The notes beneath the pieces are model-generated. The model had not been told where the DNA came from. It was given only the letters and a program-made list of their open reading frames with translations, and made no database searches. Positions 27,945 to 36,902 of a stretch of 64,000 nt of DNA are shown here, in pieces (position 1 is the first letter of the stretch; each line of letters begins with the position of its first letter). This DNA comes from Demequina activiva (GTDB taxonomy: Bacteria; Actinomycetota; Actinomycetes; Actinomycetales; Demequinaceae), in the NCBI RefSeq assembly GCF_016862815.1, contig NZ_BONR01000002.1, positions 434,001-498,000 on the forward strand. The letters are read 5' to 3'. A program made the position numbers and the translations under genes.

Positions 27945-30136
27945 ACGCCGTCGATCCGGCGCACGGCCGCGATGACCGCGCCGAGGTGCGACGGGTCCGC
28001 CATCTCGAACGTGAAGGTGTTGAGCGCCACGCGGTCCTGGTTGGTGGACACATTCGCGCCGAGGATGTTGACGTGATAGTCGGACAGCGCCTTCACCACG
28101 TCGCTGAGCAGCCTGCTGCGGTCGAGCGCCTCGACCTCGATCTGCACCAGGAAGGCCGCGCTCGACTGGCCGGTCCATTGGACGTCGATGAAGCGTTCCT
28201 CCTGCTCCACCAGAGCGCCGAGGTTCTGGCAGTCCGTGCGGTGGACGCTCACGCCGTTGCCGCGGGTGACGAACCCTCGAATGGGGTCGCCCGGCACCGG
28301 CGTGCAGCACTTCGCGAGCTTGACGACCACATCGGACAGGCCGTGCACGGAGATTCCTGGGTCGCCCTTGCGTGCACGCGAGGCCGAGGTCCCTGGCCGG
28401 GTGATCTCGGTGACGTCCTCGTCGGCGCCCTCCGTGCCGCCCACCGCCTCGACCATCCGGCCCACCACGTCCGCCGCCTGCTCCTTGTGCTCGCCGATCG
28501 CGGCGTACAGGGAGTCCACGTCCTCGTAGTGCATCTCCTTGGCCAGGGCCAGGAGGGTCGACTTCGACATGAGCCGTTGCATGGGCAGGTGCTGGCGGCG
28601 GATGGCGCGCGCCAGCATGTCGCGACCGGTCTCGACGGACTCCTCGCGGCGCTCTCGCGTGAACCATTGGCGGATCTTGTTGCGGGCGCGGGTGGACTGC
28701 ACGAAGTCGAGCCAGTCGCGCTTGGGGTGCGCGTTCTCGTCGGAGGTCGTGAGCACCTCGACCGTGTCGCCGTTGTCGAGAGTCGAGTCCAGAGGGACCA
28801 GCCGGCCGTTCACCTTGGCGCCGATGGTCTTGTGTCCCACCTCGGTGTGAACGGCGTACGCGAAGTCGACGGGAGTGGCGCCCTGCGGAAGAGCGAGCAG
28901 CTTGCCCCGCGGCGTGAACACGTAGACCTCGGCCCGCGAGATCTCGCCGCGCAGGGAGTCGAGGAACTCGGAAGGGTCAGCGGTCTCCTGCTGCCAGTCG
29001 GCGATCTGGCGCAGCCAGCCCATGTCGCTGCTCGACGTCGTGCCCGACTGCTTGTACCGCCAGTGCGCCGCCAGCCCGTACTCGGCGCGGCGGTGCATCT
29101 CATGCGTGCGGATCTGGAGCTCGACGGGCTTGCCCGAAGGCCCGATCACCGTCGTATGCAGGGACTGGTAGAGGTTGAACTTGGGCATCGCGATGTAGTC
29201 CTTGAACCGGCCGGGGACCGGCTGGTACTGCGCGTGCATGGCGCCCAGGACGGCGTAGCAGTCGCGCACGGACTCGACGAGGATGCGAATGCCCACCAGA
29301 TCGTAGATGTCGCTCAGGTCGCGGCCCCGCACGATCATCTTCTGATAGACGCTGTAGTAGTGCTTGGGGCGGCCGGTGATGACTCCGCGGATCTTCATCG
29401 CCTTGAGCTCGCGGTCGATCTCCGCGGTGATCTCCGCCAGGGACCGCTCGCGCTCGGGCGCGCGCTCCGCGACCACGTCCACGATCTCCTGGTAGATCTT
29501 GGGGTAGAGCGTCTTGAAGGAGAGGTCCTCGAGCTCCCACTTGATCGCGTTCAGACCCATGCGGTGCGCCAGCGGCGCATAGATCTCGAGGGTCTCCTGG
29601 GCCTTGCGGCGGGCGCTCTCGGGCGAGACGTGCTTCCACGTGCGGGCATTGTGCAGGCGGTCCGCGAGCTTGAGCACCAGCACACGGATGTCCTTGGCCA
29701 TCGCCACGACCATCTTGCGCACGGTCTCCGCCTGGGCGGCGTCGCCATAGTGGACCTTGTCCAGCTTGGTGACGCCATCGACGAATGACGCGACCTCGTC
29801 GCCGAACTCGTCACGCAGCTGCGTGAGCGGGTACTCGGTGTCCTCCACCACGTCATGCAGCAGCGCCGCCGCGATCACGGTGTCCGGCAGTCCCATGTCC
29901 GCGATGATCTGCGCGACCGCGATGGGGTGGATGATGTACGGCTCGCCGCTCTTGCGCTCCTGGCCCTCATGCGCCGTGGCAGCGACGCGGTACGCCTGTT
30001 CGATCAGCGCGGTCTTGGCGCGCGGGTACATGCGCCGGTGCGTGTCGAGCAGCCCGTCGATCGCCGTGGGCTCCTTGGAGGGGCGCTTGAGGAAGGACAG
30101 CGGGCCGGAGGGCGCCGACGCTCGCGTCTCCGTCAT
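27905..30136 (-). CDS. relA: Bifunctional (p)ppGpp synthetase/hydrolase (RelA/SpoT, Rsh)
   Basis: This enzyme makes and breaks the alarmone (p)ppGpp. The 743-residue product has the full long-RSH order: HD hydrolase (about 45-200, with HDVVEDT at 94-100), synthetase (about 250-365, GRPKHYYSVYQKM and ..DLVGIRILV), TGS (about 410-475, VFTPRGKLLALPQGATPVDFAY), a helical/zinc-finger-like stretch with CCTPVPGDPIRGFVTRGNGVSVHRTDC, and a C-terminal ACT domain. Both active sites keep their motifs, so it should be bifunctional. AAGGAGG stands eight bases before the ATG, with a TAGACT box about 31 bases upstream. It is the last gene of the long minus-strand run after secD-secF. Confidence 0.96.
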   Translation of the reverse strand: MTETRASAPSGPLSFLKRPSKEPTAIDGLLDTHRRMYPRAKTALIEQAYRVAATAHEGQERKSGEPYIIHPIAVAQIIADMGLPDTVIAAALLHDVVEDTEYPLTQLRDEFGDEVASFVDGVTKLDKVHYGDAAQAETVRKMVVAMAKDIRVLVLKLADRLHNARTWKHVSPESARRKAQETLEIYAPLAHRMGLNAIKWELEDLSFKTLYPKIYQEIVDVVAERAPERERSLAEITAEIDRELKAMKIRGVITGRPKHYYSVYQKMIVRGRDLSDIYDLVGIRILVESVRDCYAVLGAMHAQYQPVPGRFKDYIAMPKFNLYQSLHTTVIGPSGKPVELQIRTHEMHRRAEYGLAAHWRYKQSGTTSSSDMGWLRQIADWQQETADPSEFLDSLRGEISRAEVYVFTPRGKLLALPQGATPVDFAYAVHTEVGHKTIGAKVNGRLVPLDSTLDNGDTVEVLTTSDENAHPKRDWLDFVQSTRARNKIRQWFTRERREESVETGRDMLARAIRRQHLPMQRLMSKSTLLALAKEMHYEDVDSLYAAIGEHKEQAADVVGRMVEAVGGTEGADEDVTEITRPGTSASRARKGDPGISVHGLSDVVVKLAKCCTPVPGDPIRGFVTRGNGVSVHRTDCQNLGALVEQEERFIDVQWTGQSSAAFLVQIEVEALDRSRLLSDVVKALSDYHVNILGANVSTNQDRVALNTFTFEMADPSHLGAVIAAVRRIDGVYDARRITGSKRA

Positions 30137-30166
30137 GCTCGTCCTCCTTCCCTCAGGGTGAGGACC

Positions 30167-30172
30167 AGTCTA
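30167..30172 (-). promoter_or_regulatory. Possible -10 box of relA
   Basis: TAGACT stands in the 54-base gap after secF, in the setting CAGTAGACTGG. It would allow relA to be transcribed apart from secDF, with a leader of about 25 bases that holds the ribosome site. Confidence 0.45.
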
Positions 30173-30190
30173 CTGGCGCGATCGACGTCC

Positions 30191-31273
30191 CTAGCGACGC
30201 TTGCGCTTGGGCTGGGCGCCCACTCCGCGGTGCTCGCCGGGCTGCAGCGCGCCCACCCGGACGCTGCCGTCCTCGCGCGTCACCACGTCCGCCTCGCCCG
30301 ACTCTCGCAGCGCCAGCACCTTGGCCGTGTGCTCGACGATCGCCTTCTCGCGGCGGCGCAGGGCCACCTCGAGCGGCGTCGCGACGAAGATCGACGAGTA
30401 GGTGCCGACGGCCATACCCACGAACAGCGCGAGGGCGATGTCCTTGAGCGTGCCCGCGCCCAGCAGGAAGGAGCCGATGAAGAGGATCGACGCCACGGGC
30501 AGCAGAGCCACCACCGAGGTGTTGATGGACCGCACCAGCGTCTGGTTGACGGCGAGGTTGGCGAGCTCGCCGTAGGTGTAGCGGTGCTGCGCGTGCAGGT
30601 TCGCCGTGTTCTCGCGCACCTTGTCGAACACCACCACCGTGTCGTAGAGCGAATAGCCCAGGATGGTGAGGAATCCGATCACCGTCGCGGGCGTGACCTC
30701 GAAGCCCGACAGCGCATAGATGCCTGCCGTGAACAGCAGGTCGTGGATGAGCGCCAGGATGGCGGCGGCCGCCATGCGCCACGCACGGAAGTACACGGCG
30801 ATGACGCCGAACACCAGCAGCAGGAAGATCACCAGGCCCTGGACGGCGGCCTCTCCCACGGCGGCTCCCCAGGTGGGACCGATCTGGTCGAAGCTGATGT
30901 CCTCCTGAGGCACGTCGTACGCCTCGGCGAGCGCTGACGTGAGGTCGCGCTGCTGGTCCTGGTCGAGGTCGCCCAGCTGGACGCGGATGTCATCCTCGCC
31001 CAGCACCGTGACGCGCGGCTCCTGCCCCGGCGCGACCTCGGCGACGGACTCCTCGGCCGGCGTCGTCGACACGTTCGCGACGTTGGGCACCACGTACTGG
31101 GTGCCGCCCGTGAAGTCGATGCCGAGGTTGAGGCCCTTGAAGACCAGCAGCCCCACGGCCAGCAGCATCAGCACCGCCGAGATCGCGAACCAGCGCGCGC
31201 TCTGAGCGACGATCGGATAGGTCTTCTCACCCGAGTGGAGCCTGTTGCCCCACGTCGCGAGGTTGCCCTTCAT
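30191..31273 (-). CDS. secF: Protein translocase subunit SecF
   Basis: SecF joins SecD to pull exported proteins out of the Sec channel with the proton gradient. The 360-residue product has a first membrane helix (about 31-50), the SecF signature GLNLGIDFTGGTQYVVPN, an extracytoplasmic domain to about 145, and five further helices; TVIGFLTILGYSLYDTVVVFDKVREN is the conserved membrane motif. The basic tail (GAQPKRKRR) is cytoplasmic. Its ATG overlaps the secD stop (ATGA). Confidence 0.96.
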   Translation of the reverse strand: MKGNLATWGNRLHSGEKTYPIVAQSARWFAISAVLMLLAVGLLVFKGLNLGIDFTGGTQYVVPNVANVSTTPAEESVAEVAPGQEPRVTVLGEDDIRVQLGDLDQDQQRDLTSALAEAYDVPQEDISFDQIGPTWGAAVGEAAVQGLVIFLLLVFGVIAVYFRAWRMAAAAILALIHDLLFTAGIYALSGFEVTPATVIGFLTILGYSLYDTVVVFDKVRENTANLHAQHRYTYGELANLAVNQTLVRSINTSVVALLPVASILFIGSFLLGAGTLKDIALALFVGMAVGTYSSIFVATPLEVALRRREKAIVEHTAKVLALRESGEADVVTREDGSVRVGALQPGEHRGVGAQPKRKRR

Positions 31274-33198
31274 CGTGCGTCACCCTTCGTCTCGGAGTTC
31301 GCCGCGTCGACGGCATCGGCCTCATCGTCGACGGCCGTCACGTCCTGGGGAGATGGCTCTCCTGCGGCTGCGCGCTTGGCTGCCGCCTTGCGCTCCGCAA
31401 GGGTCAGACCATCGCTCGAGGGGGCGCTCGCCGTGGAGCGCACCCGCCCGCGGCCCTTGTACAGCGCCTCGCGCCCCAGCTGACGCGGGTCGAGGCCGGA
31501 CAGCGGGTGTCCCTCACCGAAGAAGCGGGTCTTCGCCAGCAGCACCATGACAGGGTGCGTGAAGAGGAAGACGACCAGCACGTCGATGACGGTGATCAGT
31601 CCCAGCGTGAAGGCGAAGCCACGCACGCCGCCCACGGCGAGGATGTAGAGCACCACGGCCGCGAGCAGCGAGATGGCGTCGGAGACCAGGATGGTGCGGC
31701 GTGCGCGGGTCCAGGCATGGTCGACGGCCGATGCGAGGGAGCGGCCCTCGCGCAGCTCGTCCCTGATGCGCTCGAAGTAGACGATGAACGAGTCCGCGGT
31801 GATACCGATCGAGACGATCACGCCCGCGACGCCGGCGATCGACAGGCGGTAGTCGAGCCCCCACGACAGCAGCGAGATCACGCCGAAGGTCGTGGCGCCG
31901 GCGATCAGCAGCGAGGAGATCGTGACGAAGCCGAGCGCTCGGTACTGCAGCAGCGAGTACAGGGCGACGAGCACCAGCCCGATCGCGCCGGCGAGGAGAC
32001 CCTTCTGGAGCTGGTCCTCGCCCAGCGTCGCCGAGATCTGCTGGTTCGACTGGACCTCGAGGCTCAGCGGCAGCGCACCGAAGCGCAGCTGGTTCGCGAG
32101 CTGCTCGGCCTGCTCCTGCGTGAAGCCGCCGGAGATGGATGCCTCGCCGTTCGAGATGCGCTGGTTCACGGTGGGGTGCGAGATGACGGTGCCGTCGAGG
32201 ATGATCGCGAACTGGTTGCGCGGGTCCTCGAGGTTCACCAGACGGGTGGTGACCTCATCGAACTTCGCGGCACCGGCGTCGTTGAACGTGAGCCGGACCT
32301 CGTAGTCGCCCGTGAACGAGCCCGCCTGGTTCTGGCGGGGGCCCGAGCTCGCGGTCTCCAGGTCATCGCCCGTGACCTCGACCGGGCCCATCGCGAGCTT
32401 GGCGGGGCCGGTGGGGTCGAGCGCGCACGCGGAGTACCCGGTGTTCGGGTCGCCCATCGTGCGGCCCGCGTAGTTCTCCGGGTCGAGGCAGTCGAGCGCG
32501 TTGAAGTCGGCCATCGCCTCAGGCGTCAGCCAGTCGAAGGACGAGCCATCCGTCGTCTCGCGATCAGGGGTCGTGGTCGCCTCGGTGGGGGCAGGCGTGG
32601 GTTCCGTCGCGGGCTGCTCGGCGTCGGTCACGACGGCCGAGCCTGACGGGCTCGGCTCGGGCTCGGGCTCGGTGCCGGTGACGACGCTGGCGACGCTCGA
32701 CGCGCTCGGGGACGGCGTGGGGGTCGACTCGACGCTGTCGAGCTGCTCAGCGTCGTCGCCGGCGCTGGGCGCGGGCGTGGGCTCGGCCGTTCCACCGGTG
32801 GGGTTCGGATCGCCCACGATCAGCACGGCGCGGAACTGCAGCTGCGCGGCCTGCGCCACCAGATCGATGGTCTCGTCGCTGGGGTTGCCCGGCAGCCCGA
32901 TGACGATGTTGTCGCCCTGGGTCGTGATCTCAGCCTCGGCGACGCCGGAGGCGTCGACGCGCTGGCGGATGATCGACACCGCCTGATCGAGATCCGTCTG
33001 CTCGATCTCCTGCTCGCTGCCCTCGTCGAGCACGGGCGTCAGGATGATCTGGCGGCCGCCCGCGAGGTCCAGGGCCAGGCCCGGGGTCAGCGTGGTCTTG
33101 CCGGTCGCGACGCCCACGGCGAGGAGGGCGTAGATGGCAACGAGAATGACGGCGAGCCAGATCAGCGACTTGCGCGCGCCCTTGGTGACTTTCGACAC
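31270..33198 (-). CDS. secD: Protein translocase subunit SecD
   Basis: SecD is the larger half of the SecDF motor. The 642-residue product has a first helix (about 11-33), LTPGLALDLAGGRQIIL, the P1 domain, and five C-terminal helices with GVIVSIGITADSFIVYFERIRDEL. The P1 region is split by about 100 residues of Pro/Thr/Ser/Glu low complexity (roughly 125-225, EPTPAPSAG, STPTPSPSASS, EPEPEPSPS), longer than in most SecD. The GTG start at 33198 has AAGGA five bases upstream. yajC, which usually lies between ruvB and secD in actinobacteria, is missing; only 78 bases separate the two genes. Confidence 0.95.
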   Translation of the reverse strand: MSKVTKGARKSLIWLAVILVAIYALLAVGVATGKTTLTPGLALDLAGGRQIILTPVLDEGSEQEIEQTDLDQAVSIIRQRVDASGVAEAEITTQGDNIVIGLPGNPSDETIDLVAQAAQLQFRAVLIVGDPNPTGGTAEPTPAPSAGDDAEQLDSVESTPTPSPSASSVASVVTGTEPEPEPSPSGSAVVTDAEQPATEPTPAPTEATTTPDRETTDGSSFDWLTPEAMADFNALDCLDPENYAGRTMGDPNTGYSACALDPTGPAKLAMGPVEVTGDDLETASSGPRQNQAGSFTGDYEVRLTFNDAGAAKFDEVTTRLVNLEDPRNQFAIILDGTVISHPTVNQRISNGEASISGGFTQEQAEQLANQLRFGALPLSLEVQSNQQISATLGEDQLQKGLLAGAIGLVLVALYSLLQYRALGFVTISSLLIAGATTFGVISLLSWGLDYRLSIAGVAGVIVSIGITADSFIVYFERIRDELREGRSLASAVDHAWTRARRTILVSDAISLLAAVVLYILAVGGVRGFAFTLGLITVIDVLVVFLFTHPVMVLLAKTRFFGEGHPLSGLDPRQLGREALYKGRGRVRSTASAPSSDGLTLAERKAAAKRAAAGEPSPQDVTAVDDEADAVDAANSETKGDAR

Positions 33199-33240
33199 TG
33201 GAATCCTTAGAAGTTCATGGTGCTCAGGAGAGCCCCGCCG

Positions 33241-33270
33241 ATTCTAGGGCGCTGCGGGGTCTGAGTCGAA
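33241..33270 (-). promoter_or_regulatory. Possible promoter of secD-secF
   Basis: TAGAAT (33241-33246) matches the -10 consensus at five of six positions; TTCGAC (33265-33270) stands 18 bases before it. It lies in the ruvB-secD gap. A four-codon open frame, ATG AAC TTC TAA, follows in the leader, and its stop overlaps the secD ribosome site. Confidence 0.5.
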
Positions 33271-33276
33271 TACGCG

Positions 33277-34329
33277 TCAGTCGAACAGGCGGCGCGTCGT
33301 CTCGCCCGCCAACGCGTCCGCAGGCGGCTGGAGACCCAAGTGGACCCACGCATCGGCCGTCGCTACCCTCCCGCGAGGCGACCGGCTCATCAGGCCTTCG
33401 CGCACCAGGAACGGCTCAGCCACGGTCTCCACCGTCTCGGACTCCTCGCCCACCGACACGGCGAGCGTCGACAGCCCCACCGGGCCTCCCCCGAATCGGG
33501 TGCACAGGGCGCCCAGCACCGCGCGGTCCAGCCGGTCGAGTCCGCGCTCGTCCACTTCGTAGACCGTGAGCGCCTGGCGGGCCGCCGCGAGATCCGCGCG
33601 CCCGGAGCCGTGGACCTGCGCCCAGTCGCGCACGCGTCGCAGCAGCCGGTTCGCGATGCGGGGCGTGCCGCGCGAGCGACCCGAGATCTCCGCCGCGGCG
33701 TCGCCGTCCAGCGCGAGCCCGAGCTTGCCGGCCGAGCGCTCGAGGATCGCCCGCAGCTCGTGCGGCTCGTAGAAGTCCAGATGGGCCGTGAAGCCGAACC
33801 GGTCGCGCAGCGGAGCGGGAAGCAGGCCAGCCCTCGTGGTGGCGCCCACGACCGTGAACGGCGGCAGGCTCAGGGGAATCGACGTGGCGCCGGCCCCCTT
33901 GCCCACCACCACGTCGACGCGGAAGTCCTCCATCGCCAGGTACAGCATCTCCTCGGCCGGGCGCGCCAGTCGGTGGATCTCGTCGAGGAACAGCACGTCT
34001 CCCTCGTCGAGCGAGCTCAGGATCGCGGCGAGGTCGCCTGCATGCTGGATCGCCGGACCGGAGCTCACGCGCAGAGTGGCGCCCATCTCGTGCGCGACGA
34101 TCATCGCCAGCGTGGTCTTGCCCAGTCCGGGCGGGCCCGACAGCAGCACGTGATCAGCGGTGGCTCCCCGCGCCGACGCCGCCTTCAGGACCAGGTCGAG
34201 CTGGTCGCGCACCACGCGTTGGCCCACGAACTCGTCGAGGGTCCCTGGCCGCAGCGCCGCCTCCGCCGACCGTTCCAGAGCATCAGCGTCGGGATCCACC
34301 AGGCGCTCGTCCACCGTCTCGTCAGCCAC
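33277..34329 (-). CDS. ruvB: Holliday junction branch migration helicase RuvB
   Basis: RuvB is the AAA+ motor that moves Holliday junctions with RuvA. The GTG at 34329, in an 8-base overlap with the ruvA end, gives 350 residues, the family length; the frame to 34668 is an artefact inside ruvA. Motifs: [11 protein letters not shown] near residue 30, Walker [12 protein letters not shown], Walker [12 protein letters not shown], sensor 1 [21 protein letters not shown], arginine finger and C-terminal winged helix ending [16 protein letters not shown]. Order ruvC-ruvA-ruvB is standard. Confidence 0.97.
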   Translation of the reverse strand: MADETVDERLVDPDADALERSAEAALRPGTLDEFVGQRVVRDQLDLVLKAASARGATADHVLLSGPPGLGKTTLAMIVAHEMGATLRVSSGPAIQHAGDLAAILSSLDEGDVLFLDEIHRLARPAEEMLYLAMEDFRVDVVVGKGAGATSIPLSLPPFTVVGATTRAGLLPAPLRDRFGFTAHLDFYEPHELRAILERSAGKLGLALDGDAAAEISGRSRGTPRIANRLLRRVRDWAQVHGSGRADLAAARQALTVYEVDERGLDRLDRAVLGALCTRFGGGPVGLSTLAVSVGEESETVETVAEPFLVREGLMSRSPRGRVATADAWVHLGLQPPADALAGETTRRLFD

Positions 34330-34924
34330 GGGTGGACCCCATCGCCTGCAGCGCAGCCCGCAGCGTCGCCGGCACGTCCTGCTCGGTGATCGGAGCAGGC
34401 GCGACCTTCTCGACCGCTCCCGAAGCCGCCTTGGCGTTCCATCCGAGCCCCACCAGCGCCTCCTCGACCTGCCCGCGGGCATCCTGGGCGGACCGGGACG
34501 CACCGTCGGCGCCTGCGGGCTCGGGAAGCGACAGCTTCCCTCCCAGCTCGAGCAGCAGTCGCGCCGCGACCTTGGCGCCGATGCCGGGCACCTTCTCGAG
34601 CGCCTTGCGGTCGCCATCCGCCACGGCGCGGGAGAGCGCCTGCGGCGTGTGCACGGCGAGCATGGCAAGCGCCAGGCGGGGTCCCACGCCCTGGACCGAC
34701 TGGAGGGCCTCGAACGTGTCGCGCTCGGACTGCGCCGAGAAGCCGTAGAGCGTCAGCGACTCCTCGCGCACCACCAGGGTCGTGTGCAGCCGCACCTCCT
34801 GGCGCGCGTGCAGCTCCGCCAGCGTTCCCGGGGTCGACTGCACGAGCATGCCGACGCCTCCGACCTCGATCACGAGCGAGGTGGCGCCCACGGACAGGAC
34901 CGTGCCGGCCAGCTGTGCGATCAC
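34322..34924 (-). CDS. ruvA: Holliday junction DNA-binding protein RuvA
   Basis: RuvA is the tetrameric junction-binding partner of RuvB. The GTG at 34924 with GGGAG six bases upstream gives 200 residues starting [23 protein letters not shown], the usual beginning; the frame to 35236 runs into ruvC. Domain I is an OB fold (1-62), domain II has two helix-hairpin-helix motifs ([19 protein letters not shown] and [19 protein letters not shown]), and domain III (about 145-200, [19 protein letters not shown]) contacts RuvB. A SOS box lies 13 bases upstream. Confidence 0.96.
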   Translation of the reverse strand: MIAQLAGTVLSVGATSLVIEVGGVGMLVQSTPGTLAELHARQEVRLHTTLVVREESLTLYGFSAQSERDTFEALQSVQGVGPRLALAMLAVHTPQALSRAVADGDRKALEKVPGIGAKVAARLLLELGGKLSLPEPAGADGASRSAQDARGQVEEALVGLGWNAKAASGAVEKVAPAPITEQDVPATLRAALQAMGSTRG

Positions 34925-34936
34925 GCAGGACTCCCT

Positions 34937-34952
34937 TCGAACATCTGTACGA
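34937..34952 (-). promoter_or_regulatory. LexA (SOS) box in front of ruvA
   Basis: TCGAAC-ATCT-GTACGA on the plus strand matches the actinobacterial SOS box TCGAAC-N4-GTTCGA at 11 of the 12 defined positions. It sits 13 bases before the ruvA GTG in the 100-base ruvC-ruvA gap, where LexA would block a local promoter. A TACAGA sequence overlapping it could be the -10 box. Confidence 0.65.
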
Positions 34953-35024
34953 ATACCGTACGGGACGGCTGTGACGGGACCTGCGGCGACGCGCCGATGC
35001 TGCGTCGGCCTCGGACGGCGGCTG

Positions 35025-35579
35025 TCAGCCTCGCTTGCGCGCGGCCCGCTCGGCGTCCGCCCACCGTCGCTGGGCGGCGGTGGTCGCGTCCGAGCCCGCC
35101 GGGGCCGCTCCCCCGCGCCACGCGTGGGCGATCGCGATCGCCAGGGCATCCGCCGCATCGGCGGGGCGAGGAGGTTCGGCGAGGCCCAGCACGCGCGCGA
35201 CCATGTACCCCACCTGCGGCTTCGCGGCCCGGCCATCGCCGGTCACGGCCGCCTTCACCTCGGACGGGGTGTACAGCGCGACGGGCAGGCCCCTGCGCTG
35301 GGCGGCGAGCATGACCACACCGGAGATCTGGGCCGTGCCCATGACCGTGCGGACGTTCTGCTGGGCGAACACGCGCTCGAGGGCGACCGCGTCCGGGCGA
35401 TGCTGGTCGAGGACGGCGTCAATCGCATTCGCGAGCATGCCGATGCGCACGGCGACGTCCTCGCCAGCGGGCGATGTGGCGGCCTCGACGTGCACCAGGC
35501 TGACCTTGCGCGCGCTCGCGGCGTCGATCACGCCCAGGCCGCACCGGGTCAATCCCGGGTCCACGCCGAGGATGCGCAT
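35025..35579 (-). CDS. ruvC: Crossover junction endodeoxyribonuclease RuvC
   Basis: RuvC cuts Holliday junctions. The ATG at 35579, four bases after the yebC stop, gives 184 residues beginning MRILGVDPGLTRCG with the first catalytic Asp (D7). Further motifs: VALERVFAQQNVRTVMGTAQISGV with the second acidic residue, YTPSEVKAAVTGDGRAAK, and RPADAADALAIAIAHAW with the last acidic pair. The longer frame to 35801 lies inside yebC. The C-terminus is basic (AERAARKRG). Confidence 0.96.
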   Translation of the reverse strand: MRILGVDPGLTRCGLGVIDAASARKVSLVHVEAATSPAGEDVAVRIGMLANAIDAVLDQHRPDAVALERVFAQQNVRTVMGTAQISGVVMLAAQRRGLPVALYTPSEVKAAVTGDGRAAKPQVGYMVARVLGLAEPPRPADAADALAIAIAHAWRGGAAPAGSDATTAAQRRWADAERAARKRG

Positions 35580-35583
35580 GGCG

Positions 35584-36339
35584 CTACTCGGCGGAGGCGG
35601 CCTCGAGCACCTCGTCCGAGGCGTCCATGTTGGCGAACACGTTCTGCACGTCGTCGCAGTCCTCGAGCGCGTCGATGAGGCGCAGCATCTTCCTGGCTCC
35701 GTCGACGTCCAGGTCCACGCGCAGCGACGGCACCCATGCAGCCTCGGCTGAGTCGTAGTCGATGCCGGCCTGCTGGAGCGCGGTGCGCACGGCGACCACA
35801 TCGGTGGCCTCCGAGGTGATCTCGAACACCTCGCCGCCGTCCTCGACCTCCTCGGCGCCCGCCTCGAGGGCGACCATCATGACGTCGTCCTCGGTGGTCC
35901 CCTCCTTGGGCACCACCACCTGGCCCTTGCGGGCGAAGAGGTAGGCGACCGAGCCGGGGTCGGCGAGCGTGCCGTTGTTGCGGGTGAGCGCCGTCCGAAC
36001 CTCCATCGCGGCACGGTTGCGGTTGTCCGTGAGGCACTCGATGAGCATCGCGACGCCGTTGGGTCCGTAGCCCTCGTACATGATGGTCTCGTACTGGGCA
36101 CCGCCGGCCTCCTGGCCGGAGCCGCGCTTGACGGCGCGGTCGATGTTGTCGTTCGGGACCGAGGACTTCTTGGCCTTCTGGATCGCGTCGTACAGCGTGG
36201 GGTTGCCGGCCGGGTCGCCGCCGCCGGTCCGTGCCGCGACCTCGATGTTCTTGATCAGCTTGGCGAACAACTTGCCGCGCTTGGCGTCGACGACGGCCTT
36301 CTTGTGCTTCGTGGTTGCCCATTTGGAGTGGCCGGACAC
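35584..36339 (-). CDS. yebC: YebC/PmpR-family regulator
   Basis: YebC-family proteins (TACO1 in mitochondria) act in transcription control or as factors that help ribosomes through proline runs. The 251-residue product opens [36 protein letters not shown], the family hallmark, and keeps [24 protein letters not shown] in the middle. The GTG at 36339 has GAGGAG six bases upstream. It precedes ruvCAB as usual. A TAGACT box lies about 40 bases upstream of the start. Confidence 0.95.
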   Translation of the reverse strand: MSGHSKWATTKHKKAVVDAKRGKLFAKLIKNIEVAARTGGGDPAGNPTLYDAIQKAKKSSVPNDNIDRAVKRGSGQEAGGAQYETIMYEGYGPNGVAMLIECLTDNRNRAAMEVRTALTRNNGTLADPGSVAYLFARKGQVVVPKEGTTEDDVMMVALEAGAEEVEDGGEVFEITSEATDVVAVRTALQQAGIDYDSAEAAWVPSLRVDLDVDGARKMLRLIDALEDCDDVQNVFANMDASDEVLEAASAE

Positions 36340-36378
36340 GTGTGCTCCTCAGACTGCTGCGGTTCAGGACTGCCGTCC

Positions 36379-36384
36379 AGTCTA
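36379..36384 (-). promoter_or_regulatory. Possible -10 box of the yebC-ruvC operon
   Basis: TAGACT on the minus strand in the setting GGGTAGACTGG, about 40 bases before the yebC GTG, close in sequence to the relA box. Confidence 0.4.
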
Positions 36385-36389
36385 CCCAG

Positions 36390-36404
36390 GGCGGGTGCCC
36401 CGCC
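36390..36404 (-). terminator. Small hairpin after the TPR gene
   Basis: GGCGGG and CCCGCC pair around a three-base loop, 13 bases after the TPR gene stop and just before the yebC -10 box. No T-run. Confidence 0.3.
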
Positions 36405-36416
36405 GGCTCACTCCGG

Positions 36417-36902
36417 TCAGCGTCGAGCCGCGTATCGTGCCACGGCCCCGCGGTACTGCCCGAGCGTGGGGGCGAGCGCGGTCAACGCCACCGTGAGCGC
36501 CTCCTCCGCCCTGCCCAGGTCGCGCAGCGCGAGCGCGCGGAAGGCCTGCGCGGCAGGCCGCATGGCCTCGGTGACCTCGTGATCGTCGAGGACCACGATC
36601 GCCGCGTCCGGATCGCCGACGGCGCGCAGCGAGCTGGCGAGCTGGACGACCACCTCGTCGCGCCGACGGCCTGCCACGCCGCGCTCGAGCGATCGGCGAT
36701 ACAGCGGGATCGCGTCGGACTCGCGTCCCACGAAGTCGTGCGCGCCCGCCCATTCGGCCAGCGCATCGGCGTCCTGCTCGCCGCGTCGTCGCCACAGCAC
36801 GCGCATCCCGTCGAGCACCTCCGCTGGGCGGGAACGATCCGCGCGCTGCCACAGCTCCGCGACGTCGGCCTCCCACCGCTCGGCTCCCGCGGTGCCGGTC
36901 AC
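36417..36902 (-). CDS. Small tetratricopeptide-like protein
   Basis: The GTG at 36902 overlaps the pdxT stop (GTGA) and is preceded by GAGGCGAG; the product is 161 residues. It is all helical, with TPR-like pairs: LWQRADRSRPAEVLDGMRVLW, DAIPLYRRSLERGV, VVQLASSLRAVGDPDAAIVVLDDH, and AFRALALRDLGRAEEALTVALTALA. Proteins of this size and composition are common near pdxT or yebC in actinobacteria. It probably binds a partner protein; the partner is unknown. No signal peptide or membrane helix. Confidence 0.85.
   Translation of the reverse strand: MTGTAGAERWEADVAELWQRADRSRPAEVLDGMRVLWRRRGEQDADALAEWAGAHDFVGRESDAIPLYRRSLERGVAGRRRDEVVVQLASSLRAVGDPDAAIVVLDDHEVTEAMRPAAQAFRALALRDLGRAEEALTVALTALAPTLGQYRGAVARYAARR

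Noticed and set aside
34330-34668. Extended N-terminus of RuvB
   Set aside because: The extra 113 codons overlap ruvA in another frame and read as an Arg/Ser-rich shadow; RuvB of 350 residues is the family length.
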